64,000 nucleotides of DNA. It comes from Mallotus nudiflorus. Its lineage: Eukaryota > Streptophyta > Magnoliopsida > Malpighiales > Euphorbiaceae. The notes beneath the pieces were generated by a model. That model made no database searches, was not told the origin of the DNA, and saw nothing but the letters and a program-made list of their open reading frames with translations. Below are positions 10,007-23,900 of this stretch, piece by piece. Positions within the stretch are counted from its first letter, which is position 1; each line of letters opens with the position of its first letter. The position numbers and the translations under genes are program-made. Where the stretch lies: NCBI GenBank assembly GCA_947683625.1, contig CANTUR010000793.1:6386001-6450000 (forward strand), in the 5' to 3' direction.

Positions 10007-10641
10007 CAATTAGGGTTACATGTAGCCACCATATACAAGTTAGTGGGGGTAATTAATACGAAGTAATGGCTATTAATGTCGGTAGTGGTTATTAAGATCC
10101 ACCATATACAAGTTAATGGGGTAATTATTACCAAGTAATGGCTATTAATGTGGGTAGTGGTTATTAAGGCTATTTAAGAGTAAAAGTAATCCTATGTGTG
10201 TGAGTCTATTTTAGTAGTGTGTGCATGGACTTGTACTCTATATAAACAAGTCCTTTTCTTTCTTTTGGAGCATGATTGAATTTGATTTATGAATTATAAC
10301 TTTCTTTGAGTTTTATTGTGAGGAATTTTGTCTTTAATTTCTTGCATGAACTTTGTGACTTATCAAGCTTTATTCTAGCTTGTGGTGTCAAAATCTAAAT
10401 CTTTGTTTTCTTGTTATTTATCAAACTTTCTTATTTGTGGCATAAGAGGAAATTCAAAGTCTATCTTAGTATCTTTATCCTAGTTGGTAAAGGGGTTAAG
10501 TAGCATCTATCTTCTTACTTCAATCTTTGAACAATCCGAATTTGTGGATTAAATTGGTAATTTCTAGTTTTCTTCTAATTCAACTTATCATAGTATTCTT
10601 GCTATTGGGGAGTTAATTGATGAAACCTATAATTCCCATCA
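9802..10641 (+). repeat. 3' LTR of CRM-like element (840 bp)
   Basis: Same length, same TG...CA ends and same 73 bp tandem duplication as the 5' LTR, with a TATATAAA box at 10239-10246. The first 205 bp are the coding end of pol. The LTR ends CCCATCA at 10641 and is followed by the target duplication copy ATGCA and the rest of the interrupted B2 monomer. Confidence 0.95.
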
Positions 10642-13600
10642 ATGCAAAAATGTGCAAAATTGTGCATTCAATTAAATCAATTTGATTTATGAGTTTGGAA
10701 TGTTGGATTTGGATTTTAGGAAGATCCATATGCAATTGGAACATTGGATAACATGTTCAAAACCATTGTGCACAAACATGCATAAGCTCACATTTTGCGT
10801 TCAAACATGTGCAAACATGTATAAATTTTGCATTCAATTATGTCAATTATATTCACGAGTTTATCATAGTAAAATATTTACTTAGTATTTTGAGTATGCA
10901 ATTGGAAGATTGGATAGCATGTTGAAAACCGTTTGTGCACAAATTTCCATTAGTTCAGGTTTTACATTGAAATATGTGCAAATGTGCGAAATTGTGCATT
11001 TAATTAAATCTATTTGATTTATGAGATTAGAATGTTGGAATATGATTTTAGGATGATTAATATGCAATTGGAACATTGGATAACATGTTCAAAACCATTG
11101 TGGACAAGTTTGCATGAGTTCTCATTTTGCATTCAAACATGCACAAATGTGCATAAATTTTGCATTCAATTATGTCAATTATATTCATGAGCTTAGCATT
11201 ATAGAATATGTTCTTACTATTGTCAATATGGAGTTTAAAGGACAAAATGTTGAAAATCGTTTGTGCACAAATTTGAAAGAGTTTAGGTTTTGCATTCAAA
11301 CAAGTGCAAATGTGAAAAAATTGTGCATTCACTTTAATCAATTTGATTTATGAATTTGAATTGTTGGAATATGAGTTTAGGATGTTCAATACGCAATTGG
11401 AACATTGGATAACATGTTCAAAACCATTGTGCACAAATTTGCATGAGTTCACATTTTGCATTCAAACGTGTGCAAACGTGCACAAATTGTGCATTCAAAT
11501 ATATCAATTATGTTCATCAGTTTATCATAGTGGAATATGTACTTATTATTATGAATATGCAATCGGAACATTGGATAACATGTTGAAAACCATTTATGCG
11601 CAAATTTACACGAGCTCATATTATGCATTCAAACATGCGCAAATGTATAAAATTATGCATTCAATTAAATCAATTTGATTTATGAGTTGGAATGTTGGAT
11701 TATGATTTTAGGATTATCAATATGCAATTGGAATATTGGATAACATATTAAAAACCATTGTGTGCAAATTTGCATGAGTTTACATTTTGCTTTCAAATGT
11801 GCACAAATTGTGGACTCAATTATGTCAATTATATTCATGCATTTATCATTATAGAATATGCACTTAGTATAGTGAATATGTAAGTGGAACATTGGATAAC
11901 ATGTTGAAAAACCTTTGTGCACAAATTTGCGTGAGTTCAAGTTTTGCGTTCAAACATGTGCAAATATGCACAAATTGAGCATTAAATTAAATCAATTTGA
12001 TTTATGAGTTTTAAATGTTGGAATCTAATTTTAGGATGTTCAATATGCAATTGGAACATTGGATAACATATTCAAAACCATTGTGCATAAATTTGCAAGA
12101 GTTCACATTTTTTGTTCAAACATGCGCAAATGTGTACACATTTTGCATTCAATTATGTCAATTAAATTCGAAAGTTTAACATGGTAGAATATGTACTTAG
12201 TATTGTCAATATGGAATTGGAACATTGGTTAAAATGTTAAAAATCATTTGTGCACAAATTTGTTCGAGTTCAGGTTTTACGTTCAAACAAACGCAAATGT
12301 GCAAAAATTATGCATTCAATTTAATCAATTTGATTTATGAGTTTGGAATGTTGGAATATAATTTTAGGATGTTCAATACGCAATTGGAACATTGGATAAC
12401 ATGCTCAAAACCATTGCACGCAAATTTGCATGAGTTCACTTTTTGCGATCAAAGTGCGCAAACGTGCAGAAATTGTGCATTCAATTATGTCAATTATATT
12501 CATGAGTTTATCATTGTAGAATATGTACTTATTATTATGAATATGCAGTTGGAACATTGGATAGCATGTTGAAAACCATTTGTGCACAAATTTACATGAG
12601 CTCATATTGTGCTTTCAAACATGCGCAAATGTGCAAAATTACGCATTCAATTAAATCAATTTGATTTATGAGTTTGGACCGTTGGATTTGGATTTTAGGA
12701 TGATCAATATGCAATTGGAACATTGGATAACATGTTCAAAACCATTGTACACAAATATGCATAAGCTGACATTTTGCATTGAAACATGCGCAAACTTGCA
12801 CAAATTGTCCATTCAATTATGTCAATTATATTCACAAGTTTATCAAGGTAGAATGTGTACTTAGTATTTTGAATATGCAATTGGAACATTGGGTAACATG
12901 TTGAAAACCATTTGTGCACAAATTTATGCAAGTTTAGGTTTTGCATTCCAATATATGCAAATGTGCACAAATTAGGCATTCAATTAAATCAATTTGATTT
13001 ATGATTTTGAAATTTTGGAATTTGATTTTACGAAGTTCAATATGCAATTGGAACATTGGATAACATGTTCAAAACCATTGTGCGCAAATTTGCAAGAGTT
13101 CACATTTTGCGTTCTAACATGCGCAAATGTGTACAAATTTTGCATTCAATTATGTCAATTATATTCTTAAGTTTGTCATGGTAGAATATGTACTTAGTAT
13201 TATCAATATGGAATTGGAAAATTGGACAAAATCTTGAAAACCATTTGTGCACAAATTTGCACGAGTTCAGGTTCTGCATTCAAATAAGCACTAATGTGCA
13301 AAAATTGTGCATTCAATTTAATCAATTTGATTTATGAGTTTGGAATGTTGGAATATGATTTTAGGATGTTCAAAATGCAATTGGAACATTGGATAACATG
13401 TTCAAAACCATTGCGTGCAAATTTGCATGAGTTCACATTTTGCATTTAAATGTGCATAAATTGTGCATTCAATTATGTCAATTATATTCATAAGTTTATA
13501 ATGGTAGAATCTATACTTATTATTGTGAATATGCAATAGGAACATTGGATAACATATTGAAAACCATTTGTGCACAAATTTACATGAGCTCATATTGTGC

Positions 13601-16600
13601 ATTCAAACATGCGCAAATGTGCAAAATTGTGCATTCAATTAAATCAATTTGATTTATGAATTTTGAATGTTGGATTTGGATTTTTGGATGATCAATATTC
13701 AATTAGAACATTGGATAACATGTTCAAAACCATTGTGCACAAATGTGCATGAGCTCACATTTTGCATTCAAACATGCACAAATGTGCACAAATTTTGCAT
13801 TAAATTATGTTAATTATATTCATGAGTTCATGGTAGAATATGTATATAGTATTATGAATATGCAATTGGAAGATTGGATAACATGTTCAAAACCATTGTG
13901 TGCAAATTTGCATGAGTTCACATTTTGTGTTCAAACGTGCGCAAAAATGCACAAATTGTGCATTCAATTATGTCAATTATATTCACGAGTTTATCAGGGT
14001 AGAATATGTAGTTATTATTGTGAATATGCAATTGGAACATTGGATAACATGTTGAAAACCATTTGTGCACAAATTTGCATGAGTTCAGGTTTTACGTTTA
14101 AACATGCACAAATGTGCAAAAATTGTGCATGCAATTTAATCAATTTCATATGTGAGTTTGGAATGTTGGAATATGATATTAGGATGTTCAATATGCAATT
14201 AGCTCAATGGATTACATGTTTAAAACCATTGTGCGCAAATTTGCATGAGTTCACATTTTGCGTTCACAAATGCACAAACGTGCACAAATTCTGCAGTGAA
14301 TTATGTCAATTATATTCATGACTTTATCATGGTAGAATATGTACTTATTATTGTGAATATGCAATTGGAGCATTGGATAACATGTTGAAAACCATTTGTG
14401 CGTAAATTTAAATGAGCTTATATTGTGCATTTGAACATGTGCAAATGTGCAAAATTGTGCATTCAATTAAATCAATTTGATTTATAAGTTTGGAATGTTG
14501 GAATATGATTTTAGGATGATCAATATGCAATTGGAACATTGGATAACAAGTTCAAAACCATTTTGCACAAATTTACATTAGTTCACATTTTGCGTTCAAA
14601 CGTGTGCAAACGTGCACAAATTGTGCACTCAATTATGTCAATTATAGTCATAAGTTTATCCTGGTAGAATGTGTACATAGAATTATGAATATACAATTGG
14701 AACGTTGGATAACATGTTTAAAACCATTGTGCGCAAATTTACATCATTTCACATTTTGCGTTCAAACGTGCACAAATTGCGCATTCAATTATGTCAATTA
14801 TATTCACAAGTTGATCATGGTAGAATATGTACTTATTATTATGAATGACAGTTGGAACATTGGATAACATGTTGAAAACCATTAGGGCACAAATTTGCAT
14901 GAGTTGAGGTTGCGTTTAAACATGCACAAATGTGCAAAAATTGTGCATTCAATTTAATCAATTTCATTTGTGAGTTTGGAATGTTGGAATATGATATTAG
15001 GATGTTCAGTATGCAATTGGAACAATGGATTACATGTTCAAAACCATTGTACGTAAATTTGCTTGAGTTCATATTTTGTGTTCACAGATGTGCCAACATG
15101 CACAAATTGAGCATTAAATTATGTCCATTATGTTCATGAGTTTATCATGGTAGAATCTGTACTTATTATTGTGAATATGCAGTTGGAACTTTAGATAACA
15201 AGTTGAAAATCATTTGTGTGAAAATTTACATAAGCTTATATTGTGCATTCAAACATGCACAAATGTGCAAAATTGTGCATTCAATTAAATCAATTTGATT
15301 TATGAGTTTGGAATGTTGGAATATGATTTTAGGATGATTATTATGCAAATTGAACATTGGATAACATGTTCAAAACCATTGTGCACAAATATGCATGAGC
15401 TCACATTTTGCGTTCAAACATGCACAAACGTGCACAAATTATGCATTCAATTATGCCAATTATATTCATAAGTTTGTCATGGTAGAATATGTACTTAGTA
15501 TTTTGAATATGCAATTGGAAGATTGGATAACATGTTGAAAACCGTTTGTCCATAAATTTGCACGAGTTTAGGTTTTGCATTAAAACATGCACAAATGTGC
15601 ACAAATTGGGCATTCAATTAAATCAATTTGATTTATGTGTTTGAAATGTTGGAATTTGATTTTAGGATGTTCAATTTGTAATTGGAACATTGGATAAAAT
15701 GTTCAAAACCATTGTGCGAAAATTTGCATGAGTTCACATTTTGCATTCAAACATGCGTAAATGTGTACAAATTTTGCATCAAATTATGTCAATTATATTC
15801 ATGTGTTTAGCATGGTATAATTTGTGCTTAGTATTATCAATATGGAATTGGAACATTGGACAAAATGTAGAAAGCCATTTGCGCACAAATTTGCACGAGT
15901 TCAGGTTTTGCAATCAAAGAAGCGCAAATGTGCAAAAATTTTGCATTCAATTTAGTCAATTTGATTTATGAGTTTGGAATATTGGAATATGATTTTAGGA
16001 TGTCAATATGCAATTGGAACGTTGGATAACATGCTTAAAACCATTGTATGCAAATTTGCATAAGTTCGCTTTTTGCGTTCAAAGGTGCGCAAATGGACAC
16101 AAATTGTGCATTCAATTATGTCAATTATGATCATGAGATTGTCATGGCAGAATCTGTACTTATTGCTGTCAATATGCAATTGGAACATTGGATAACATGT
16201 TGAAAACCATTCATGCACAAATTTACATGTGCGCAAATGTTCAAAATTGTGCATTCAATTAAATCAATTTGATTTATGAGTTTGGAATGTTGGAATATGA
16301 TTTTAGGATGATGAATATGAAATTGGAATATTGGATAACATGTTAAAAATGATTGTGTGCAAATTTGCATGAGTTCACATTTTAAGTTCAAACATGCACA
16401 ATTTGTGCATTAATTATGTCAATTATACTCACGAGTTTATCTTGGTAGAATAAATACTTAGTGTTGTGAATATACAATTAGAACGTTGGATAACATGTTC
16501 AAAACCATTGTGCGCAAATTTGCATGAGCTCACATTTTGTGTTCAAATGTGTGCAAACATGCACAAATTATGCATTCAATTATGTCAATTGTATTAACGA

Positions 16601-17117
16601 GTTTATCATAGTAGAATATGCACTTATTATTGTGAATATGCAGTTGGAACATTGGATAAGATGTTGAAAACCATTTGTGCACAAATTTACTTGAGTTCAG
16701 GTTTTATGTTTAAACATGAACAAATGTGCAAAAATTGTGCATTCAACATAATCAATTTCATTTATGAGTTTAGAATGTTGGAATATGATATTATGATGTT
16801 CAATATGCAATTGGAACAATGGATTTCAAGTTCAAACTCATTGTACGCAAATTTGCATAAGTTCACATTTGAGTTCACACATGCGCAAATGTGCACAAAT
16901 TGTGCATTCAATTATGTCAATTATATTCATGAGTTTATCATGGTAGAATATGTACCTATTATTATGAATAGGCAATTGGAACATTGGATAACATGTTGAA
17001 AATCATTTGTGTGCAAATTTACATGAGCTCATATTGTGTGTTCAAACATATGCAAATGTGCAAAATTGTGCATTCAATTAAAATAATTTGACTTATGAGT
17101 TTCAAATGTTGGAATTT
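10642..17117 (+). repeat. Satellite block 2 (6.5 kb)
   Basis: About 39 head-to-tail monomers of about 167 bp. In 10.6-13.6 kb the six-monomer order A-B1-A-B2-A-B3 continues: the B1 landmark (g(c/a)aaaaat) lies at 11314, 12301 and 13299, spacing 987 and 998 bp. At 13726-13889 two A monomers follow each other, breaking the alternation. Beyond it the B1 spacing falls to about 818 bp (14117, 14935), then about 1,000 bp, and a new B variant with AATTTCATTT, GATATTAGGATG and CAATGGATTACATG appears. The block ends inside a B monomer at the solo LTR. Confidence 0.95.
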
Positions 17118-17960
17118 TGATGTGAATCCAAGTTCAAAGCCTAAAGAGATCCAAGATCCATTAATAGTACAAGAAGGCCCAATCATAAGGTCTAAATCCA
17201 AGAAGCTTCAAGAAGCCATATTGGGTTTAATTAGGGAGATTTGGAAGGCCCAAGAATTTCAATCCAATAAGGCATCCATGGAGGCCCAAGGAATAATATT
17301 TAACTTGTTTTTTTGTTAATAACAATTAGGGTTACATGTAGCCACTATATACAAGTTAATGGGGGTAATTAATATGAAGTAATGGCTATTAATGTGGGTA
17401 GTGGTTATTAAGAGCCACCATATACAAGTTAATGGGGGTAATTAATACCAAATAATGGCTATAAATGTGGGTAGTAGTTATTAAGGCCATTTAAGAGTAA
17501 AAGTAATCCTATGTGTGTGAGTCTATTTTAGTAGTGTGAGCATGGACTTGTACTCTATAAAAACACAAGTCCTTTTCTTTCTTTTGGAGCATGATTGAAT
17601 TTGATATATGAATTATAACTTTCTTTGAGTTTTATTATGAGGAATTTTGTCTTTAATTTCTTGTATGAACTTTGTGACTTATCAAGCTTTATTCTAGCTT
17701 GTGGTGTCAAAATCTAAATCTTTATTTTCTTGTTATTTATCAAACTTTCTTATTTGTGGCATAAGAGAAAATTCAAAGTCTATCTTAGTATCTTTATCCT
17801 AGTTGGTAAAGGGGTTAAGTAGCATTTATCTTCTTACTTCAATCTTTGAACGATCCGAATTTATGGATTAAATTGGTAATTTCTAGTTTTCTTCTAATTC
17901 AACTTATTATAGTATTCTTGCTATTGGGGAGTTAATTGATGAAACCTAAAATTCGCATCA
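17118..17960 (+). mobile_element. Solo LTR of the CRM-like family (843 bp)
   Basis: Begins TGATGTGAATCC and ends TTCGCATCA, is collinear with the 840 bp LTRs along its whole length, and has no internal sequence beside it. The flanking 5-mers AATTT (17113-17117) and AATAT (17961-17965) differ at one base, and the interrupted satellite monomer (GTTGGAATATGATTTTAGG) continues across it. This is the expected product of recombination between the two LTRs of one element. The C-terminal tail frame (17095-17319) is still open but has no pol upstream. Confidence 0.93.
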
Positions 17961-20900
17961 AATATGATTTTAGGATGATCAATATGCAATTGTAACATTG
18001 GATAACATGTTCAAAACTATTGTGCACAAATATGCATGAGCTCACATTTTGCATTCAAACATGCGCAAACGTGCACAGATTGTGCATTCAATTATGTCAA
18101 TTAAATTCATGAGTTTATCATTGTAGAATATGTACTTAGTATTGTGAATATGCAATTGGAACATTGGATAACATGTTGAAAACCGTTTGTGAACAAATTT
18201 GCATGAGTTCAGATTTTGTGTTGAAACATGCGTAAATGTGCAAAAATTGGGCATTCAACTAAATCAATTTGATTTATGAGTTTGAAATGTTGGAATTTGA
18301 TTTTAGAATTTTCAATTGTCAATTGGAACATTGGATAAAAATTTCAAAACCATTGTGCGCAAATTTGCATGAGTTCACATTTTGTGTTCAAACATGTGCA
18401 AATGTGTACAAATTTTGCATTCGATTATGTCAATTATACTCACGAGTTTAGAATGGTAGAATATGTACTTAGTATTGTCGATATGGAATTGGAACATTGG
18501 ACAAAATGTTGAAAACCCTTTGTGCACAAATTTGCACGAGTTTCAATTTTGCATTCAAACAAGTGCAAATGTGCAAAAATTTTGCATTCAATTTATTTAA
18601 TTTGATTTATGAGTTTGAAATGTTGGAATATGATTTTAGGATGTTCAATATGCAACTGGAACATTGGATAACATGCTCAAAATCATTGTGTGCAAATTTG
18701 CATGAGTTCACATTTTACATTCAAATGTGTGCAAACATGCACAAATTGTACATTCAATTATGTCAACTATATTCACGACTTTATCATGGTAGAATATGTA
18801 TTTGTTATTGTAAATGTGCAGTTGGAACATTGGATAACATGTTGAAAATCATTTGTACACAAATTTGCAAGAGTTTAGGTTTTGCGTTTAAACATGCACA
18901 AATGTGCAAAAATTATGCATTCAATTTAATCAATTTCATTTATGAGTTTGAAATGTTGGATTATGATATTATGATGTTCAATATGCAATTGGAATAATGG
19001 ATTACATGTTCAAAACCATTGTGTGCAAATTTGCATAAGATCACATTTTGCGTTCACACATGCGCAAAAGTGCACAAATTGTGCATTTAATTATGTCAAT
19101 TATATTCATGAGTTTATCATGGTAGAATATGTACTTATTATTATGAATATGCAATTGGAACATTGGATAACATGTTGAAAACCATTTGTGCACAAATTTA
19201 CAAGAGCTTATATTGTGCGTTCAAACATGCGCAAATGTGCAAAATTGTGCATTCAATTAAGTCAATTTGATTTATGAGTTGGGAATGTTGGAATATGATT
19301 TTAGGATGATCAATATAAAATTGGAACATGGGATAACATGTCGAAAACTATTGTGCACAAATATACATGAGCTAACATTTTATGTTGAAACATGTGCAAA
19401 TGTGCACAAATTGGGTATTCAATTAAATCAATTTGATTTTTGAGTTTGAAATGTTGGAATATGATTTTAGGATGTTTAATATGCAATTGGAATGTTGGAT
19501 AACCTATTCAAAACCATTATGCGCAAATTTACACGAGCTCATATTTTGCGTTCAGACATGTGCAAATGTGCAAAATTTTTCATTCAAATAAATCAATCTA
19601 ATTTATGAGATTGGAATGTTGGAATATGATTTTAGGATGTTCAATATGCAATTGGAACATTGGATAACTTGTTTAAACCATTGTGTGCAAATGTGCATGA
19701 GTTCATTTTTTTTTGTTAAAATGTGTACAAATTGTGCATTCTATTATGTAAATTATATTCAAGAGTTTATCATGGTAGAATATGTGCTTAGTATTATGAA
19801 TATGCAATTGGAACAATGGATTACATGTTCAAAACCATTGTGCACAAATTTGCATAAGTTCATTTTTTGTGTTTAAACATGCACAAACGTGTACAAATTT
19901 TGCATTCAATTATGTCAATTATATTCATGAGTTTAGCATGGTAGAATATGTACTTAGTATTTTTAATATGGAATTGGAAAATTGTACAAAATGTTGAAAA
20001 CCATTTGTGCACAAATTTGCACGAGTTAAGGCTTTGCATTCCAACAAGTACAAATGTGCAAAAATTGTGCATTCAATTTAGTCAATTTGATTTATGAGTT
20101 TGGAATGTTGGAATATAATTTTAGGATGTTCAATATGCAACTGGAACATTGGATAACATATTCAAAACCATTGTGTGCAAAATTGCATAAGTTCACTTTT
20201 TGTGTTCAAACGTGCGCAAACGTCCACAAATTATGTATTCAATTATCTCAATTATATTCATGAGTTTATCATAGTAGAATTTATTCTTATTATTGTGAAT
20301 ATACAATTGGAACATTGGATAATATGTTGAAAATCATTTGTGCATAAATTTGTGCAAGTTCAAATTTTGCGTTGAAACATGCGCAAATGTGCAAAAATTG
20401 GGCATTCAACTAAATCAATTTTATTTATGAGTTTAAAATGTTGGAATTTGATTTTAGGATGTTCAATTTTCAATTGGAACATTAGAGAACATGTTCAAAG
20501 CCATTGTCCGTAAATTTGCATAAGCTCACATTTTGTGTTCAAACATGCACAAACGTGTACAAATTTTGTATTCGATAATCTCAATTATATTCATGAGTTT
20601 AGCATGGTAGAATGTGTACTTAGTATTGTCAATATGGAATTGGAACATTGGACAAAATCCTGAAAACCATCTGTGAACAAATTTACATAAGTTTCGATTT
20701 TGCATTCAAACAAGCGCAAATGTGCAAAAATTTTACATTCAATTTATTTAATTTGATTTATGAGTTTGAAATGTCGGAATATGATTTTAGGATGTTCAAT
20801 ATGCAATTGAAACATTTGATAACATGCTCAAAACCATTGTGTGAAAAGTTGCATGAATTCACTTTTTGCATTCAAACGTGCGCAAACGTGCACAAATTGT

Positions 20901-23900
20901 GCATTCAATTATATCAAATATATTCATGAGTTTATCATGGTAGAATATATACTTATTATTTTGAATATGCAATTGGAACATTGGATAACACATTAAAAAC
21001 CATTCGCGAGCAAGTTTACATGAGCTCATATTGTGCGTTCAAACATGTGTAAATGTGCAAAATTGTTCATTCAATTAAATAAATTTGATTTATGAGTTTA
21101 GAATGTTGGAATATGATTTTAGGATGATAAATATGCAATTGGGACATTGGATAACATGTTCAAAACCATCGTGTGCAAATTTGCATGATTTCCCATTTTA
21201 CGTCAAACGTGTGCAAATGTGCACAAATTGTGCATTCAATTATGTTAATTATACTCATGAGTTTATCCTAGAAGAATATGTACTTAGTATTATGAATATG
21301 CAATTGGAACATTGGATAACATGTTCAAAACCATTATGCACAAATTTGCATGAGTTCACATTTTGTGTTCAAACATGTACAAACATGCACAAATTGTACA
21401 TTCAATTATGTCAATTATATTCACGAGTTTATCATGGACGAATATGTATCTATTATTGTAAATGTGCAGTTGGAACATTGGATAACATATTGAAAATCAT
21501 TTGTACACAAATTTGCACGAGTTCAGGTTTTACATTTAAACATGCATAAATGTGCAAAAATTATGCATTCAATTTAATCAATTTCATTTATGAGTTTGGA
21601 AAGTTGGAATATGATATTAGGATGTTCAATATGCAATTGGAACAATGGATTACATGTTCAAAACCATTGTGTGCAAATTTGCATGAGATCACATTTTACG
21701 TTCACACATACGCAAGCATGCACAAATTATGCATTCAATTATGTCAATTATATTCATTAGTTTATCATGGTAGATTATGTACTTATTATTATGAATATGC
21801 AATTAGAACATTCGATAACATGTTGAAAACCATTTGTGCCCAAATTTACAAGACCTTATATTGTGCGTTCAAACATGCGCAAATGTGCAAAATTGTGCAT
21901 TCAATTGAATCAATTTGAATTATGAGTTTGGAATGTTGGAATATGATTTTAGGATGATCAATATGAAATTGGAATATTGGATAACATGTTCAAAACTATT
22001 GTGGACAAATATGCATGAGCTCACATTTTACGTTGAAATATGCGCAAATGTGCACAAATTGGGTATTCAATTAAAATCAATTTGATTTTTGAGTCTGAAA
22101 TGTTGGAATATGATTTTAGGATGTTCAATATGCAATTGGAATGTTGGATAACATATTCAAAACCAATGTGCGTAAATTTACATGAGCTCATATTTTGCGT
22201 TCAGACATGTGCAAATGTGCAAAATTTTCCATTCAAATAAATCAATCTAATTTATGAGAATGGAATGTTGGAATATGATTTTAGGATGTTCAATATGCAA
22301 TTGGAACATTGGATAACATGTTCAAAACCATTGTGCGAAAATGTGCATGAGTTCACTTTTTTTTATGTTAAAACGTGCACAAATTGTGCATTCTATTATG
22401 TAAATTATATTCAAGAGTTTAGCATGGTAGAATATGTACTTAGTATTATGAATATGCAATTGGAACAATGGATTACATGTTCAAAACCATTGTGCACAAA
22501 TTTGCATAAGTTCACATTTTGCATTCAAACATGCACAAACATGTACAAATTTTGCATTCAGTTATGTCAATTATATTCATGAGTTTATCATGGTAGAATA
22601 TGTACTTAGTATTTTTTATATGGAATGGGAACATTAGACAAAATGTTGAAAACCATTTGTGCACAAATTTGCACGAGTTCATGTTTTGCATTCAAACAAG
22701 CACAAATGTGCAAAAAAATGTGCATTCAATTTAGTCAATTTGATTTATAAGTTTGGAATGTTGGAATATAATTTTAGGATGTTCAATATGAAATTGGAAC
22801 ATTGGATAACATATTCAAAACCATTGCGCACAAAATTGCATGAGTTCACTTTTTACATTCAAACGTGCACAAATTATGTATTCAATTATCTCAATTATAT
22901 TCATGAGTTTATCATGGTATAATTTGTTCTTATTATTGTGAATATGCAATTGGAACATTGGATAACATGTTGAAAACCATTTGTGCACAAATTTACATGA
23001 GCTCATATTGTGCGTTCAAACATGCGCATATGTGCAAAATTGTGCATTCAATTAAATCACTTTGATTTATGAGTTTGGAATGTTGGAATATGATTTTAGG
23101 ATGATCAATATGCAATTGGAACATTAGATAACATGTTCAAAACCATTGTGCACAAATTTGTATGAGTTCACATTTTGCGTTCAAACATGCACAAATTGTG
23201 CATTCAATTATGTCAATTATACTCATGAGTTTATCCTTGTAGAATATGTACTTAGTATTGTGAATATGCAATTGGAATGTCGGATAACATGTTCAAAACC
23301 ATTGTGCATAAATTTGCATTAATTCACGTTTTGCGTTCAAACGTACACAAACAAGAACAAATTGTGCATTCAATTATGTCAATTATAATCACGAGTTTAT
23401 CATGGTAGAATATGTACTTATTATTGTGAATATGCAGTTAGAACATTGGATGACATGTTTAAAACCATTAGTGCACAAATTTGCATGATTTTAGGTTTTG
23501 TGTTTATACATGCATAAATGTGCACAAATTGTGCATTCAATTTAATTAATTTCATTTGTGAGTTTGGAATGTTGGAATATGATATTAGGAAGTTCAATAT
23601 GCAGTTGGAACAATGTATTACATGTTCAAAACCATTGTGCATAAATTTGCATGAGTTCACATTTTGCGTTCACACATGCGCAAACATGCACAAATTGTTC
23701 ATTCAATTATGTCAATTATATTCATCAGTTTAGCAAGGTAGAATATGTACAAAGTATTGTGGATATGCAATAGGAACATTAGATAACATATTAAAAACCA
23801 TTTGTCCGCAAATGTACACAAGCTCATATTTTGCGTTCAAACATTTGCAAATGTGCAAAAATTTTCATTAAATTAAATCAATTTAATTTATGAGATTGGA

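Larger units (their letters stand above)
3688..10641 (+). mobile_element. Full-length CRM-like Ty3/gypsy retrotransposon (6,954 bp), coding-dead
   Basis: Two LTRs of exactly 840 bp (3688-4527 and 9802-10641), a PBS, a leader, gag, protease, reverse transcriptase, RNase H, integrase and a polypurine tract are present in Ty3/gypsy order. The flanking 5-mers ATGCG (3683-3687) and ATGCA (10642-10646) match at 4 of 5 positions and the satellite reads through, so this is a single insertion into a B2 monomer. By eye the LTRs differ at about 25 of 840 sites (about 97% identity). The polyprotein frame runs on into the 3' LTR, as described for centromeric retrotransposons of the CRM clade (group A). 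At least seven nonsense codons and several frameshifts make the copy non-autonomous. Confidence 0.93.

Noticed and set aside
13743..14321. 192-codon open frame (and dozens of 60-150 codon frames with MFNMQLEHWITCSKPLCANL-like translations) in the satellite
   Set aside because: They are translations of the tandem repeat: the same peptide recurs in every A/B dimer, the frame shifts because 167 and 334 are not multiples of three, starts and ends are arbitrary, and no codon-level conservation is visible.
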